The notes: generated from the letters alone by a model not told the origin. A stretch of 64,000 bases of DNA from an uncultured Oscillospiraceae bacterium (GCA_949878425.1 CATLAL010000007.1:1-64000), one strand, 5' to 3'. Counted from the first letter of the stretch, positions 42,316-52,289 are shown. Made by a program: numbers and translations.

Positions 42316-43698
42316 ATGAGTAAGGAAAAAGAGATGCAGCCCCAGGAGAACAAAATGGGCGTGCTGCCGGTCAACCGGCTGCTGCTGAGCATATCGGTGC
42401 CCATTATGCTCTCCATGCTGGTGCAGGCCCTGTACAACATTGTGGACAGCGTCTTTGTCTCCCGCATCACCGGGGGCGCGATGAGCAGCGAGAACGCCCT
42501 GAACGCGGTGAATCTGGCCTTCCCCGTGCAGAACCTGATGATCGCCGTGGCCACCGGCACCGGCGTGGGCATCAACGCCCTGCTGAGCCGGAGCCTGGGC
42601 CAGAAGAACTACCGGCGGGCCAACCAGGCCGCGGCCAACGGCGTATTTCTGGGCGTATGCAGCGCGGCTGTTTTTGCCCTGCTGGGGGCTGTATTCTCCG
42701 GAGTGTTTTTCAAGGTCCAGACCGATGTGGCCCAGATCGTGGAGGGCGGCACGGCCTATATCCGCATTTGCACGGTCTGTTCCTTCGGCATCTTTCTCTC
42801 CATCACCTTTGAGCGGCTTTTGCAGGCCACGGGCCGGACCATCTACACCATGATCACCCAGATGACGGGTGCGGTGATCAACATTATCTTTGACCCCATT
42901 TTCATCTTCGTCCTGGACATGGGCGTGGCCGGGGCGGCCTGGGCCACGGTCCTGGGCCAGGTGGTGGGCGCCGGGCTTGGGCTCTATTTCAATATCCGGC
43001 ACAACCCGGAGATCACTGTAAAGCTCCGGGGCTTCCGGCCCGACTGGCCGGTGGTCCGCCGCATCTACTCCGTGGGCCTGCCGTCTATTCTCATGGCCTC
43101 CATCGGCTCCGTGATGACCTTCGGCATGAACCAGATCCTCATCGGCTTTACCACCACCGCCGCCGCCGTGTTCGGCGTCTACTTCAAGCTGCAAAGCTTT
43201 ATCTTCATGCCCGTGTTCGGCCTCAATAACGGCATGGTGCCCATCCTGGCCTACAACTTCGGGGCCAAAAAGCCGGAGCGGATGCTGGGCACCGTCAAGC
43301 TGGCCGCCCTCTACGCCACCGGCATTATGGCCGTGGGCTTCGTCCTGTTCCAACTGTGCCCCGCCTTCCTCCTGGGGTTCTTCAAGCCCTCCGGGGAGAT
43401 GCTGAAAATCGGCGTCCCGGCCCTGCGGACCATCAGCTTCAGCTTCCTGCTGGCCGGGGCCGCCATCGTCTGCTCCTCCATGTTCCAGGCCCTGGGCCAC
43501 GGCATGCCCAGCCTGATCGTCTCCCTGGTCCGCCAGCTGGCGGTGCTGCTGCCGGTCGCCTGGCTCCTCAGCCTCAGCGGACGCCTGGATCTGGTCTGGT
43601 GGGCCTTCCCCATCGCCGAGGTGGTCTCCCTCCTCCTCTGCCTCCTCTTCCTGCGCACCGTCTACCGCCAGGATATCCTGCCTCTGAGAGAGAAGTAG
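42316..43698 (+). CDS. MATE-family efflux transporter
   Basis: This 460-residue membrane protein has about twelve hydrophobic segments in two similar halves, each beginning with a MATE-type stretch (SISVPIMLSMLVQALYNIVDS near residue 28 and the GLPSILMASIGSVMTFGMNQ region near 257). It would export cationic compounds or drugs using a sodium or proton gradient. The start at 42316 follows GGAAAGGACTCGT. It is monocistronic and convergent with the molybdopterin operon. The substrate is unknown. Confidence 0.93.
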   Translation: MSKEKEMQPQENKMGVLPVNRLLLSISVPIMLSMLVQALYNIVDSVFVSRITGGAMSSENALNAVNLAFPVQNLMIAVATGTGVGINALLSRSLGQKNYRRANQAAANGVFLGVCSAAVFALLGAVFSGVFFKVQTDVAQIVEGGTAYIRICTVCSFGIFLSITFERLLQATGRTIYTMITQMTGAVINIIFDPIFIFVLDMGVAGAAWATVLGQVVGAGLGLYFNIRHNPEITVKLRGFRPDWPVVRRIYSVGLPSILMASIGSVMTFGMNQILIGFTTTAAAVFGVYFKLQSFIFMPVFGLNNGMVPILAYNFGAKKPERMLGTVKLAALYATGIMAVGFVLFQLCPAFLLGFFKPSGEMLKIGVPALRTISFSFLLAGAAIVCSSMFQALGHGMPSLIVSLVRQLAVLLPVAWLLSLSGRLDLVWWAFPIAEVVSLLLCLLFLRTVYRQDILPLREK

Positions 43699-43750
43699 CG
43701 CAGCGGGGGGCATAATTTTTCTGCCTCCAGAGCCTGCACAAAAACCGGCT

Positions 43751-44698
43751 CTAACCGCCGATCTGATGCATAGCTCTGCCGGCCTCGGAGCGAAGCTGCG
43801 CGGAGAGCGCTCCATGCCGCTCCGGTTTGTGCCGAATGGCCCGCTCGATCTGCTGGCGCAGGGCCTCTCCGTGCAGTCCCCGAACCGGGATTTCCTCCCG
43901 GGAGTGGAGGCAGGGCTTCAGACGCCCGTCCGCTGTCAGGCGGATGCGGTTGCACTGGGCGCAGAAGCACCGGCTCAGGGGCCGGATGAGCCCCACCGTA
44001 CCCGCCGCCCCCGGCTGCCGGTAGCGCTCCGCTATACCGCCGTCCTCCGGCAGGCGCTCCAGCCCGGGCAGGCGCTCCAGCACCGCCTGGCAGGACAGAT
44101 AGGCCTCTGGCCCAAAGCCTGGGGGTTCGCCCATGGGCATGAGCTCAATAAAGCGCACTTCTACTGGCTCCTCCTGGGCCAGCGAGGCCAGGGCCGGGAT
44201 CTCGCCGTCGTTGAAGCCGCCGATGAGCACGCAGTTGAGCTTCAGCGGCGTCAGCCCCGCCTCCCTGGCCGCCCGGATGCCCGCCAGGGCCTCCTCCAGC
44301 CTGCCGCCTCGGGTGATGCGGCCATACTTCTCCGCGTCCAGGGTGTCCAGGCTGACGTTCACCCGGTCCACCCCCGCCCCCTTCAGCTCCGCCGCCATCC
44401 GCGGCAGCAGCAGAGCGTTGGTGGTCAGAGTCAGCTCCTCCAGCCCCGGGAGGCGCCGCAGCTCGCGGCACAGGGAGACCATCCCCCGCCTCACCAGCGG
44501 CTCGCCGCCGGTGAGGCGGATCTTCTTTATCCCCAGCCCTACCGCCTCCCGGGCAATCTCCCATATCTCCTCCAGGGAGAGGAGCCGGGTCCGCTTTTTC
44601 ACGCCCTCCGGCGGCATGCAGTAGACACACCGCAGATTACATCGATCTGTCAGCGAGATGCGCAGATACGTGATCTCCCGTTCAAATGTGTCCTTCAC
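43751..44698 (-). CDS. moaA: GTP 3',8-cyclase MoaA
   Basis: This 315-residue radical-SAM enzyme makes the first molybdopterin intermediate from GTP. The N-terminal cluster motif is CNLRCVYCMPP (near residues 20-30) with GGEPLVRRG after it. The second cluster uses the C-terminal cysteines in CFCAQCNRIRLTADGRLKPCL. It ends in Gly-Gly (HQIGG), which the enzyme needs. The start is GTG 44698 behind GGAGGAAGCGC. It is the last gene of moaC-mogA/moaE-moaA. Confidence 0.97.
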   Translation of the reverse strand: MKDTFEREITYLRISLTDRCNLRCVYCMPPEGVKKRTRLLSLEEIWEIAREAVGLGIKKIRLTGGEPLVRRGMVSLCRELRRLPGLEELTLTTNALLLPRMAAELKGAGVDRVNVSLDTLDAEKYGRITRGGRLEEALAGIRAAREAGLTPLKLNCVLIGGFNDGEIPALASLAQEEPVEVRFIELMPMGEPPGFGPEAYLSCQAVLERLPGLERLPEDGGIAERYRQPGAAGTVGLIRPLSRCFCAQCNRIRLTADGRLKPCLHSREEIPVRGLHGEALRQQIERAIRHKPERHGALSAQLRSEAGRAMHQIGG

Positions 44699-44763
44699 GC
44701 GCTTCCTCCTCCCCTAAAGCCGCGCTCCGGAGACGCCGAATCCTCCCCGGATGGCCGGCTTTT

Positions 44764-45654
44764 TTATTCATACAGCTCCTGCTCGGCGACGCACTCGCTC
44801 TTGAGCTTTTCCACGAGAAATTCCAGAGCCCCGACCGTCCGCGGGCGGATGTCGCCGCCGACCAAAACCAGCATTATGTCGTCGCCCACCGCCAGCTCTC
44901 CCTCGGCCAGCCAGACCCGCACATAGTGGATCCCCGCCATCCGCCGGGTCTCGGCGATGGCGGCTTCCGTCTTATCCCGGTGGAAGTGAAAGCGCATTCC
45001 CCTCACCGGGGGAGCCTCCGCGCCACTTCGGACCGCGGCCCGGGCGGTCCCGCGGACGACGCCGTTGTGGGCAAGGTATACGCCGATTTTCCCCGCGTCC
45101 GGAGCTGCCTTGGCCTCCCGCAGCCAGCGCTCCAGGGAGGGCGCCTCCCCCTTCGCCGCCGGCTCGGCGCAGTCCGCCGAGCCGCTGGAGAGGAGCATTT
45201 CAACACCGTGGCCCAGGGCCTCCAGCACCGCCAGGAGATTCTCCCGGGCAGCCCGTTCGCTGCCTGGCAGATTGACAATCAGCGTCCGCCTCCGGATTCC
45301 CGCCGCGCTTCTGGACAGACACCCCCTGGGGGTGAGGCGCATGCTCTCCGCGCGCATGGCCTCCGGAATGCCCGGGGCCTCCCGCTCCACCACCGCCAGG
45401 GTGGCCTCCGGGGTTATGTCCCGGGGGGAGAAGCCCGTGCCCCCGGTGGTGAGGACCAGATTGACCTGCCGCTCGTCCGCGCAGTCGATGAGCGCGGCCT
45501 GAATCCGCTCCCTGTCATCGGGGAGAATCCCGGTGTGGACCACCTCCCAGCCGTTCTCCTCTAAAATTCTGCGGATGGCCGGACCGCTGGCGTCCGCCCG
45601 CTGGCCCCGGGAGCACCTGTCGCTGATGGTCAGCACTGCCGCCGTATGGCTCAT
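44764..45654 (-). CDS. MogA/MoaB-type molybdochelatase domain fused to a MoaE-like domain
   Basis: This 296-residue protein has a MogA/MoaB domain (about 1-165; VLTISDRCSRGQRADASGP and LTTGGTGFSPRDITPEAT), which adenylylates molybdopterin. The C-terminal 110 residues (GVYLAHNGVVRGTARAAV, then AEGELAVGDDIMLVLVGG and VEKLKSE) align with MoaE, the catalytic subunit of molybdopterin synthase. The end lacks the FWK-type lysine of MoaE and the HR pair is altered. Activity of that half is therefore doubtful. It overlaps moaC by 4 bp. The fusion call is by pattern only. Confidence 0.8.
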   Translation of the reverse strand: MSHTAAVLTISDRCSRGQRADASGPAIRRILEENGWEVVHTGILPDDRERIQAALIDCADERQVNLVLTTGGTGFSPRDITPEATLAVVEREAPGIPEAMRAESMRLTPRGCLSRSAAGIRRRTLIVNLPGSERAARENLLAVLEALGHGVEMLLSSGSADCAEPAAKGEAPSLERWLREAKAAPDAGKIGVYLAHNGVVRGTARAAVRSGAEAPPVRGMRFHFHRDKTEAAIAETRRMAGIHYVRVWLAEGELAVGDDIMLVLVGGDIRPRTVGALEFLVEKLKSECVAEQELYE

Positions 45655-46136
45655 TCCCGCTCCTCCCTTCGAAACGCTCCGTGAACGCCGCCAGTCTTTT
45701 CCAGCAGCCGGATATCCGAGATCACAATGTCCCTCTGTACGGCCTTGCACATGTCGTAGATCGTGAGGGCCGCCGTGGCCGCGGCGGTCAGGGCCTCCAT
45801 CTCCACACCGGTACGCCCCTCGCAGCGGACGAGGGCCCGAATCTCCACACAGCACCGCGTCTCATCCAGCGTGAGGGCCAGCTCTGCGCCCTCGATCTGG
45901 ATGGGGTGGCACATTGGGATGAGGTCCGGCGTCCGCTTGGCCCCCATGATGCCGGCCACCTGGGCGGCTGAGAGCACGTCGCCCTTTTTCATACCGCCAT
46001 CCCGGATCAGAGCGAGCGTGGCCCGGCTCACAAATACCCGGGCCCCGGCCAGCGCCGTACGGCGGGTGGGAGCCTTCTCCCCTATGTCCACCATGCGGGC
46101 CTGGCCCCGCGCGTCAAAATGTGTAAAATCTCCCAT
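45651..46136 (-). CDS. moaC: Cyclic pyranopterin monophosphate synthase MoaC
   Basis: This 161-residue protein completes cPMP synthesis after MoaA. Family motifs are present: RTALAGARVFVS, AAQVAGIMGAKRTPDLIPMCHPI with the conserved His region, and GRTGVEMEALTAAATAALTIYDMCKA. The Lys and Asp of the active site fall in the last segment (AVQRDIVISDIRL). The ATG at 46136 follows AGAGAGGGAGAACG. It is the first gene of the operon and overlaps the next by ATGA. Confidence 0.96.
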   Translation of the reverse strand: MGDFTHFDARGQARMVDIGEKAPTRRTALAGARVFVSRATLALIRDGGMKKGDVLSAAQVAGIMGAKRTPDLIPMCHPIQIEGAELALTLDETRCCVEIRALVRCEGRTGVEMEALTAAATAALTIYDMCKAVQRDIVISDIRLLEKTGGVHGAFRREERE

Positions 46137-46170
46137 CGTTCTCCCTCTCTGCGGGGATTCTCCCCGGTCC

Positions 46171-46224
46171 ATTATACCAAAATACGCTCCTTTTCGTGAC
46201 TTGCGCCAATCGAAAAGGAGCGTA
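46171..46224 (-). terminator. gap terminator overlapping the moaC promoter
   Basis: TACGCTCCTTTTCG pairs with CGAAAAGGAGCGTA (46183-46196 with 46211-46224). On the minus strand ATTTTGG follows, consistent with a terminator for gap. TATAAT (46176-46171) right behind it is a likely -10 box for moaC, with the hairpin covering its -35 region. Confidence 0.6.
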
Positions 46225-46354
46225 CTTTCCTGCAAAATGTGGGGTGCGCCGGGCGGCGGCTAGGACGGCGTTACGTTCCCGCCGGACACGGTCCGCATCC
46301 GCCGGCGCGGTGCTTCAAGCCGAACAGCCGCAGATTTTGCACAAATCCAGGGGA

Positions 46355-47401
<1,047 letters not shown>

Positions 47402-47421
47402 CTAAATGGCATTCTTGGTGT

Positions 47422-47450
47422 ATTATACACCTGATTTTACCAAATGAAAA
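47422..47450 (-). promoter_or_regulatory. Promoter for gap
   Basis: On the minus strand TTTTCA (47450-47445), a 17-bp spacer and TATAAT (47427-47422) lie 57 bp before the start codon. Confidence 0.6.
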
Positions 47451-47488
47451 GTGTTTTTTGTAGATTTTTTCACAGTCAAAAAAATTTC

Positions 47489-47517
47489 TTGTAATTTCGA
47501 CAAAATTTTGATATGAT
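47489..47517 (+). promoter_or_regulatory. Promoter for the kinase-like gene and mnmA
   Basis: TTGTAA (47489-47494), a 17-bp spacer and TATGAT (47512-47517) lie about 100 bp before the start codon in an AT-rich stretch. Confidence 0.55.
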
Positions 47518-47618
47518 GAATCATCAATTATTGGAAAAATGCCGTGAAACAGCCCTGGCGTAAATTACCAAGCATTTTTTTATGCCAGTGCGCAGACTAC
47601 GGAATGGGAGGTGCCGCC

Positions 47619-48443
47619 ATGTCAGAAAATACGGACAAGAGGGACGGGGAGCTGGAGGGCGTTTTGCAGCAGGTCGCCGGTCAGCTGAGGGCGTCCCTGG
47701 GCAACATCCACCGGGCCCTGGACAAGCTGGCCCCCCCGGACCGGCGGGACGCGGACCCGGAGACGGACCGCAGCGCGGCCCTGCTCTGCCAGAGCTACTA
47801 CCGCATCCTGCGCCTGGCCGACAACCTGTCCGACGCGGTGGACCTGGACGCGCCCAGCGAGGCGCGCCTCTCCAACGGCGATATCGTGGGCCTGTGCCGG
47901 GAGGTGATAGAGCGGGCGGAGCAGCCGGGGGAGCTTTTGGGCCTGCGCGTGGACTTCCGGTGCGGTAAACGGAGCCACATGATTGAGATGGACAGCGCCC
48001 GTCTGGAGCGCCTGCTGCTGAACCTGCTGTCCAACGCGTTCAAATTCACCCCCAGGGGCGGCCTTGTGAGCCTGGAGGTGCGCATAGATCCCCAAAACGT
48101 GGTGCTGTCTCTGAGCGACACGGGCTGCGGCATCCCGCCGGAGCGGCTGGAGACGGTATTTGACCGCTACCAGTTTACCCAGCGGCTGGACCCGCCCCCC
48201 CACGGCCTGGGCCTGGGGCTTCCTATCTGCCGGCGCATTGCCAGAGAGCACGGCGGAAGCCTGCTGCTGACCTCCCGGGAGGGGGAGGGGACCACGGTTA
48301 CGGTGTCCCTGCCCAACCGGCGCTCCGCCGGCGCGGTGATGCACGCCTACGTGGTGGAGCTGGGCGGCGGCTACAACCGGACTCTGGTGGAGCTCTCGGA
48401 CGCTTTGCCCAGGCAGGCGTTCGCCCAGAAATTTTTGGATTGA
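47619..48443 (+). CDS. Histidine-kinase-like ATPase without a phosphoacceptor His in the H-box
   Basis: This 274-residue soluble protein has an intact HATPase domain: N-box NLLSNAFKFTP (near 130), G1 DTGCGIP (near 168) and G2 GLGLGLPICRR (near 196). The preceding dimerisation helices align with HisKA, but where SHELRTPL is expected it reads AGQLRASLGN, so the His is Gly. No membrane or sensor domain is present. The start at 47619 follows GGGAGGTGCCGCC. It is 24 bp before mnmA and probably in its transcript. It may be a pseudokinase or use another residue. Confidence 0.82.
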   Translation: MSENTDKRDGELEGVLQQVAGQLRASLGNIHRALDKLAPPDRRDADPETDRSAALLCQSYYRILRLADNLSDAVDLDAPSEARLSNGDIVGLCREVIERAEQPGELLGLRVDFRCGKRSHMIEMDSARLERLLLNLLSNAFKFTPRGGLVSLEVRIDPQNVVLSLSDTGCGIPPERLETVFDRYQFTQRLDPPPHGLGLGLPICRRIAREHGGSLLLTSREGEGTTVTVSLPNRRSAGAVMHAYVVELGGGYNRTLVELSDALPRQAFAQKFLD

Positions 48444-48467
48444 CGGCGGCGGGCCGGGGGAGAGATC

Positions 48468-49526
48468 ATGGGAAAGAAACGGGTTCTGATCGGCATGAGC
48501 GGCGGCGTGGACAGCGCCGCCGCCGCCGCGCTGCTGCTGGAGGCGGGCTACGAGGCCGTGGGGTGCACCCTGCGGCTCTACGACGGCGACGAGCCGGGCC
48601 GCTGCTGCTCCCTGGAGGAGGTGGAGGACGCCCGCGCCGCCGCCCACAGGCTAGGGATCGATTTCTACGTATTCAACTTTACGGACCTCTTCCGCCGGGA
48701 GGTGATGGACCCCTTTGCGGCGGACTACCGCCGGGGACGCACGCCGAACCCCTGCGTCCAGTGCAACAGGCGGGTGAAGTTCGACGCGCTGCTGCGCCGG
48801 GCGGACGAGCTGGACATCGACTACATTGCCACCGGCCACTACGCCCGGGTGGACCGGGCGGGGGACCGCTGGCGGCTGCTGCGGGGGCTGGACCGGCGGA
48901 AGGACCAGAGCTATGTGCTCTACCCTCTGACCCAGCGCCAGCTGAGCCGGCTGCTGCTGCCGGTGGGGCGCTATGAAAAAGCGGCTGTCCGGGCCCTGGC
49001 GGCGGAGCGGGAACTGCTCAACGCCGCCAAGCCGGACAGCCAGGATATCTGCTTTGTGCCGGACGGGGACTACCCCGCCTTCCTCCGCCGCTGGGACGGC
49101 ACGGAGAGCGCCCCCGGGGACTTTGTGGACGCCGCCGGGAACGTGCTGGGCCGGCACCTGGGGCTGGAGCGCTACACCACCGGCCAGCGGCGGGGACTGG
49201 GCGTCAGCGCGGACCGGCCCCTCTACGTGGTATCCAAGGATCTGGCGGCCAACCGGGTGGTGCTGGGGGACGAGGAGGACCTCTACAGCCGCACCGTCTG
49301 GGCGGAGGACTTCCACTGGGTCTCCCTGGCGCCGGGGCCCATGGCGGTGACGGCCAAGACCCGCTACAGCCAGACCGAGGCAGCCGCCTGGCTCTACCCG
49401 GAGGCGGACGGCCTGGTGCGGGCGGTCTTTGACCAGCCCCAGCGGGCCGTCACCCCCGGGCAGTCCCTGGTGGCCTACGTTGGCGACGTTTTGGCTGGAG
49501 GAGGCGTCATCTGCCGGGCGGAGTAG
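48468..49526 (+). CDS. mnmA: tRNA-specific 2-thiouridylase MnmA
   Basis: This 352-residue enzyme puts the sulfur on U34 of Lys, Glu and Gln tRNAs. It has the PP-loop GMSGGVDS (9-16), the first catalytic Cys in TPNPCVQCN (near 100), the second in SQDICFVPDGDY (near 200) and TGQRRGLG of the central domain. The RBS is GGGGGAGAGATC. Its partner for the same wobble base, MnmE, is encoded at 56724 in this window but in a different transcript. Confidence 0.97.
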   Translation: MGKKRVLIGMSGGVDSAAAAALLLEAGYEAVGCTLRLYDGDEPGRCCSLEEVEDARAAAHRLGIDFYVFNFTDLFRREVMDPFAADYRRGRTPNPCVQCNRRVKFDALLRRADELDIDYIATGHYARVDRAGDRWRLLRGLDRRKDQSYVLYPLTQRQLSRLLLPVGRYEKAAVRALAAERELLNAAKPDSQDICFVPDGDYPAFLRRWDGTESAPGDFVDAAGNVLGRHLGLERYTTGQRRGLGVSADRPLYVVSKDLAANRVVLGDEEDLYSRTVWAEDFHWVSLAPGPMAVTAKTRYSQTEAAAWLYPEADGLVRAVFDQPQRAVTPGQSLVAYVGDVLAGGGVICRAE

Positions 49527-49531
49527 GGGCC

Positions 49532-49954
49532 TCAGCCGCCGCAGTGTCCGCCCTCCCCGCCGCAGCCGTGCTCTCCGCACTGGCCCTGGCGGTGGCCGCA
49601 GTCGTGACCGTGGTCATGGTCGTGGTGGCCGCAGGTGGCGTCCTCCCGGTAGGCGAGGCTCCCGGCCAGAAAGGCCCGCACCGCCTCGTCCGCGTCTCCG
49701 GCGACGCCGCCGCAGACCTGGATGCCCGCCTCCGCCAGGGCGGTCTGGGCCCCGGGCCCGATGCCGCCGCAGATGAGGACGTCCACCCCCAGGCCGGAGA
49801 GGAACCCGGCCAGGGCGCCGTGGCCGCTGCCGTTGGTGGGCTCCACCCGGGCTTCCCGGACCTGGCCGTCCGCCGCGTCGTAGAGCTTGAATTGCTCCGT
49901 GTGTCCAAAGTGCTGGAAGATACTTCCATTTTCATAGGTGACCGCGATTCTCAT
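49532..49954 (-). CDS. NifX/NifB-like cofactor-binding protein with Cys/His tail
   Basis: This 140-residue protein has a dinitrogenase iron-molybdenum cofactor domain (about 1-100): MRIAVTYENGSIFQHFGHTEQF and VDVLICGGIGPGAQTALAEAGI. The last 40 residues are His, Cys and Gly rich (HHDHDHGHDCGHRQ), a metal-binding tail. It may carry an iron-sulfur or molybdenum precursor. No nif genes are near, though the moa operon lies 4 kb away. It faces mnmA with a 5-bp gap. The start follows AGAAGGGAGTATGAAAC. Confidence 0.88.
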   Translation of the reverse strand: MRIAVTYENGSIFQHFGHTEQFKLYDAADGQVREARVEPTNGSGHGALAGFLSGLGVDVLICGGIGPGAQTALAEAGIQVCGGVAGDADEAVRAFLAGSLAYREDATCGHHDHDHGHDCGHRQGQCGEHGCGGEGGHCGG

Positions 49955-50077
49955 GTTTCATACTCCCTTCTGCGCGTCCGCCCCCTGGTACAGAGGGCGC
50001 TGCCATGTTGTCCGAAGCCACTATACCCCTCCCCGGAGGGAAAGTCAAGGGAGGGGGCGGTGGTTTCTTCGCCGCAA

Positions 50078-50134
50078 ATGCCTATCTGCCCGGCAGCACC
50101 GGGCGGACCCCCGGTGCTGGGGGGGATAGGCACT
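50078..50134. repeat. Family-B mini element
   Basis: ATGCCTATCTGCCCGG and GGGATAGGCACT bound a 57-bp unit with an internal hairpin, AGCACCGGG/CCCGGTGCT. It is the shortest family-B copy, essentially only the ends and a hairpin. Confidence 0.6.
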
Positions 50135-50188
50135 CCCCTGAAAAAACTGAAATCCAGCAATCCTAAACAAATCCTAAAAAGATACCCC

Positions 50189-50217
50189 TTGTAATATACC
50201 GGCAAAACCTGTATAAT
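50189..50217 (+). promoter_or_regulatory. Promoter for the LTA-synthase-like gene
   Basis: TTGTAA (50189-50194), a 17-bp spacer and TATAAT (50212-50217) match consensus well. The family-A copy at 50247-50314 would be transcribed in the leader. Confidence 0.75.
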
Positions 50218-50246
50218 GCAGGAATTAAAGGGCCGGACACGCCGAA

Positions 50247-50314
50247 GAAAGGCGTCAGCCTTTCGATCAAAGTTCTTTTTGATACGTTTTCTTTCAAGAA
50301 AACGTATGTATGCC
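50247..50314 (+). repeat. Family-A double-hairpin element, forward copy
   Basis: Stem 1 is GAAAGGCGTCAGCCTTTC, the linker has TCAAAGTTCTTTTTGAT, stem 2 is ATACGTTTTCTT/AAGAAAACGTAT, and it ends GTATGCC. Compared with other copies stem 2 carries paired changes (ATACG/CGTAT). Confidence 0.85.
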
Positions 50315-50348
50315 CCAAAAATGTATACCTAAAAACGAGGGTGATTGT

Positions 50349-52202
50349 TTGAACGCTTTTTGGAACCGGATCTTTCTTTTCCGCCGGGAGCCGGAGGCTG
50401 CGTGGCCCCGCTGGAAGCGGGTGGTATACGCGGCCTACCGCCCGGCGCTGCTGGCTCTAGCGGGGCTGTGCATGGGGCTGGCGCTGCTGGTGCTGGCCAT
50501 CGGCCCCTACTCCAAGGAGGTGCTGGTGGGCTACCTCCTCCACTGGGAGACCCTGGTGCTCAACACGGTCCCGGTGGCTCTGCTGTGCCTGCTCTTCTAC
50601 GGCGCTACCGGCAGGGCCTGGTCCGCTTTCCTCTGGGGAGGCGGCATCTCCTTCGGCTTCAGCCTGGGGAACTACTACAAGCTCCAGTTTCGGGACGATC
50701 CCCTCTACTTTGAGGACATGCTCATCCTCCGGGAGGCCAAGGCCATGGCCGGCGGCGGGCACTACAGCCTGTTTGTGGACGGCCAGATCCTGGTGGCTTT
50801 CTTCTGCCTGCTGCTGGGGGGGGCGCTCCTCTTCTTCCTGGCCCCGGGGAAAAGCCGGTCCTGGAAATTGCGCCTACCCATCTCCCTGGCCGTCGCCGCT
50901 CTGGCGGCGGCCCTCTCCCCGGTGTACCTGGATACGGCCCTCTACAGCGGCGTGAACAACTTCGACCGCCTCAACCAATGGAGCGCCACCCAGAACTATA
51001 TCTCCCACGGCTTCCTCTACCCCTTCTTCCACAGTATCACCGACTTCGTGGAGACGCCGCCGGAGGGCTACACCAAGGCCAAGGGGGAGGAACTCCTGTC
51101 CGCCTATGAGGACGCGGACATCCCGGCGGACCGGCGCGTCCATATCATTGCCATCATGCGGGAGGCCTATGCGGACTTCTCCCGGTACGGCATCGAGGGC
51201 CTGGACGCATCCTGCTACGACGCCTACCACGCCCTGGAGGCGGAGAGCTACACCGGCGACCTGGTGACCAACATCTTCGCAGGCGGCACCGTGGACACGG
51301 AGCGCTGCTTCCTTACCGGAAACTTCCAGCTGAAAAATTTCCGCGGAAATGCCAACTCCTACCTCTGGTACCTGCGCCGGCAGGGCTACACCGTGGAGGG
51401 CAGCCACCCCTACTACCAGTGGTTCTACAACCGGCAGAACATCAACGGCTACCTGGGCTTTGAGCGCTACCGCTTCCTGGAGGGGGACTATGAGCGCTTC
51501 ACCGACAGCTACCTGCCGGAGGACTCCATCCTGTACCCGGAGATCTACCGGGACTTTGACGCCAACCGCTCCACCGGCAAGCCCTACTTCTCCTTCTCGG
51601 TGAACGTCCAGAGCCACGGCCCCTACAGTACCTCCAGCTACGGCGGCAGCACCGTCTACCTGGCCGGGGATTACACCGACGCCTGCAAAAACGCCATGAA
51701 CAACTACATGTCCGCCATCATCAATGGGGACGCGGAGCTGATGAAACTGGTGGAGAGCCTCCGCGCGGACCCGGACCCCGTGGTTCTCGTCACCTTCGGG
51801 GACCATCTGCCCTGGATGGGGGACGGCAATGTCTTTTACCAGGAGATGGGAATGGACATCGACCCCGGCACGGAGTCCGGCTTCTACAACCACTACACCA
51901 CCCGCTACCTCATCTGGGCCAACGACGCGGCCAGGGAGCTCCTGGGCCGGGACGTCGTTGGGGAGGGCCCCGCCATCTCCCCCTGCTATCTCATGAACCT
52001 GGTCTTTGAGCAGCTGGGCTGGCAGGGCCCGGCCTTCCTCCAGGCCATGGAGGACCTGCGGCAGGTGTTCCCCGTGGTCACCACCACGGGCCGCTACGTG
52101 GTGGACGGCGCCCTCACGGACGCGGTCCCGCCGGAGCGGTGGGAGCTCTATGAGCGCTTCCTGTACCTCCAGCAGTACTGGCGCAGCGAATTTCTCTATT
52201 AA
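50349..52202 (+). CDS. LTA-synthase-family sulfatase-fold membrane enzyme
   Basis: This 617-residue protein has about five N-terminal membrane segments and an extracellular sulfatase-fold domain from about residue 240. The nucleophile Thr is in FAGGTVDTE near 345, as in LtaS-type enzymes, and the metal site has VTFGDHLPW near 472. It should polymerise glycerol- or ribitol-phosphate or add a phosphoglycerol group to a surface glycan. The start is taken as TTG 50349 behind GAGGGTGATTG; an ATG at 50310 in frame falls in the repeat. A GT4 gene nearby may make the lipid anchor, which is inference. Confidence 0.88.
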   Translation: MNAFWNRIFLFRREPEAAWPRWKRVVYAAYRPALLALAGLCMGLALLVLAIGPYSKEVLVGYLLHWETLVLNTVPVALLCLLFYGATGRAWSAFLWGGGISFGFSLGNYYKLQFRDDPLYFEDMLILREAKAMAGGGHYSLFVDGQILVAFFCLLLGGALLFFLAPGKSRSWKLRLPISLAVAALAAALSPVYLDTALYSGVNNFDRLNQWSATQNYISHGFLYPFFHSITDFVETPPEGYTKAKGEELLSAYEDADIPADRRVHIIAIMREAYADFSRYGIEGLDASCYDAYHALEAESYTGDLVTNIFAGGTVDTERCFLTGNFQLKNFRGNANSYLWYLRRQGYTVEGSHPYYQWFYNRQNINGYLGFERYRFLEGDYERFTDSYLPEDSILYPEIYRDFDANRSTGKPYFSFSVNVQSHGPYSTSSYGGSTVYLAGDYTDACKNAMNNYMSAIINGDAELMKLVESLRADPDPVVLVTFGDHLPWMGDGNVFYQEMGMDIDPGTESGFYNHYTTRYLIWANDAARELLGRDVVGEGPAISPCYLMNLVFEQLGWQGPAFLQAMEDLRQVFPVVTTTGRYVVDGALTDAVPPERWELYERFLYLQQYWRSEFLY

Positions 52203-52231
52203 TACCAGCAACCGTTTGGTTAAAATGACAA

Positions 52232-52289
52232 GCAAAGCGACAGCTTTGCGACAAAAATTCTTTTTGATACGTTTTCTTTCAAGAAAAAG
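52232..52289 (+). repeat. Family-A element whose 3' end has become an RBS region
   Basis: Stem 1 is GCAAAGCGACAGCTTTGC and the linker and stem 2 are normal, but the usual ATGTATGCC end reads ATGGGAGGC. The GGGAGG acts as the ribosome binding site of the next gene, whose ATG is at 52305. Confidence 0.75.
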
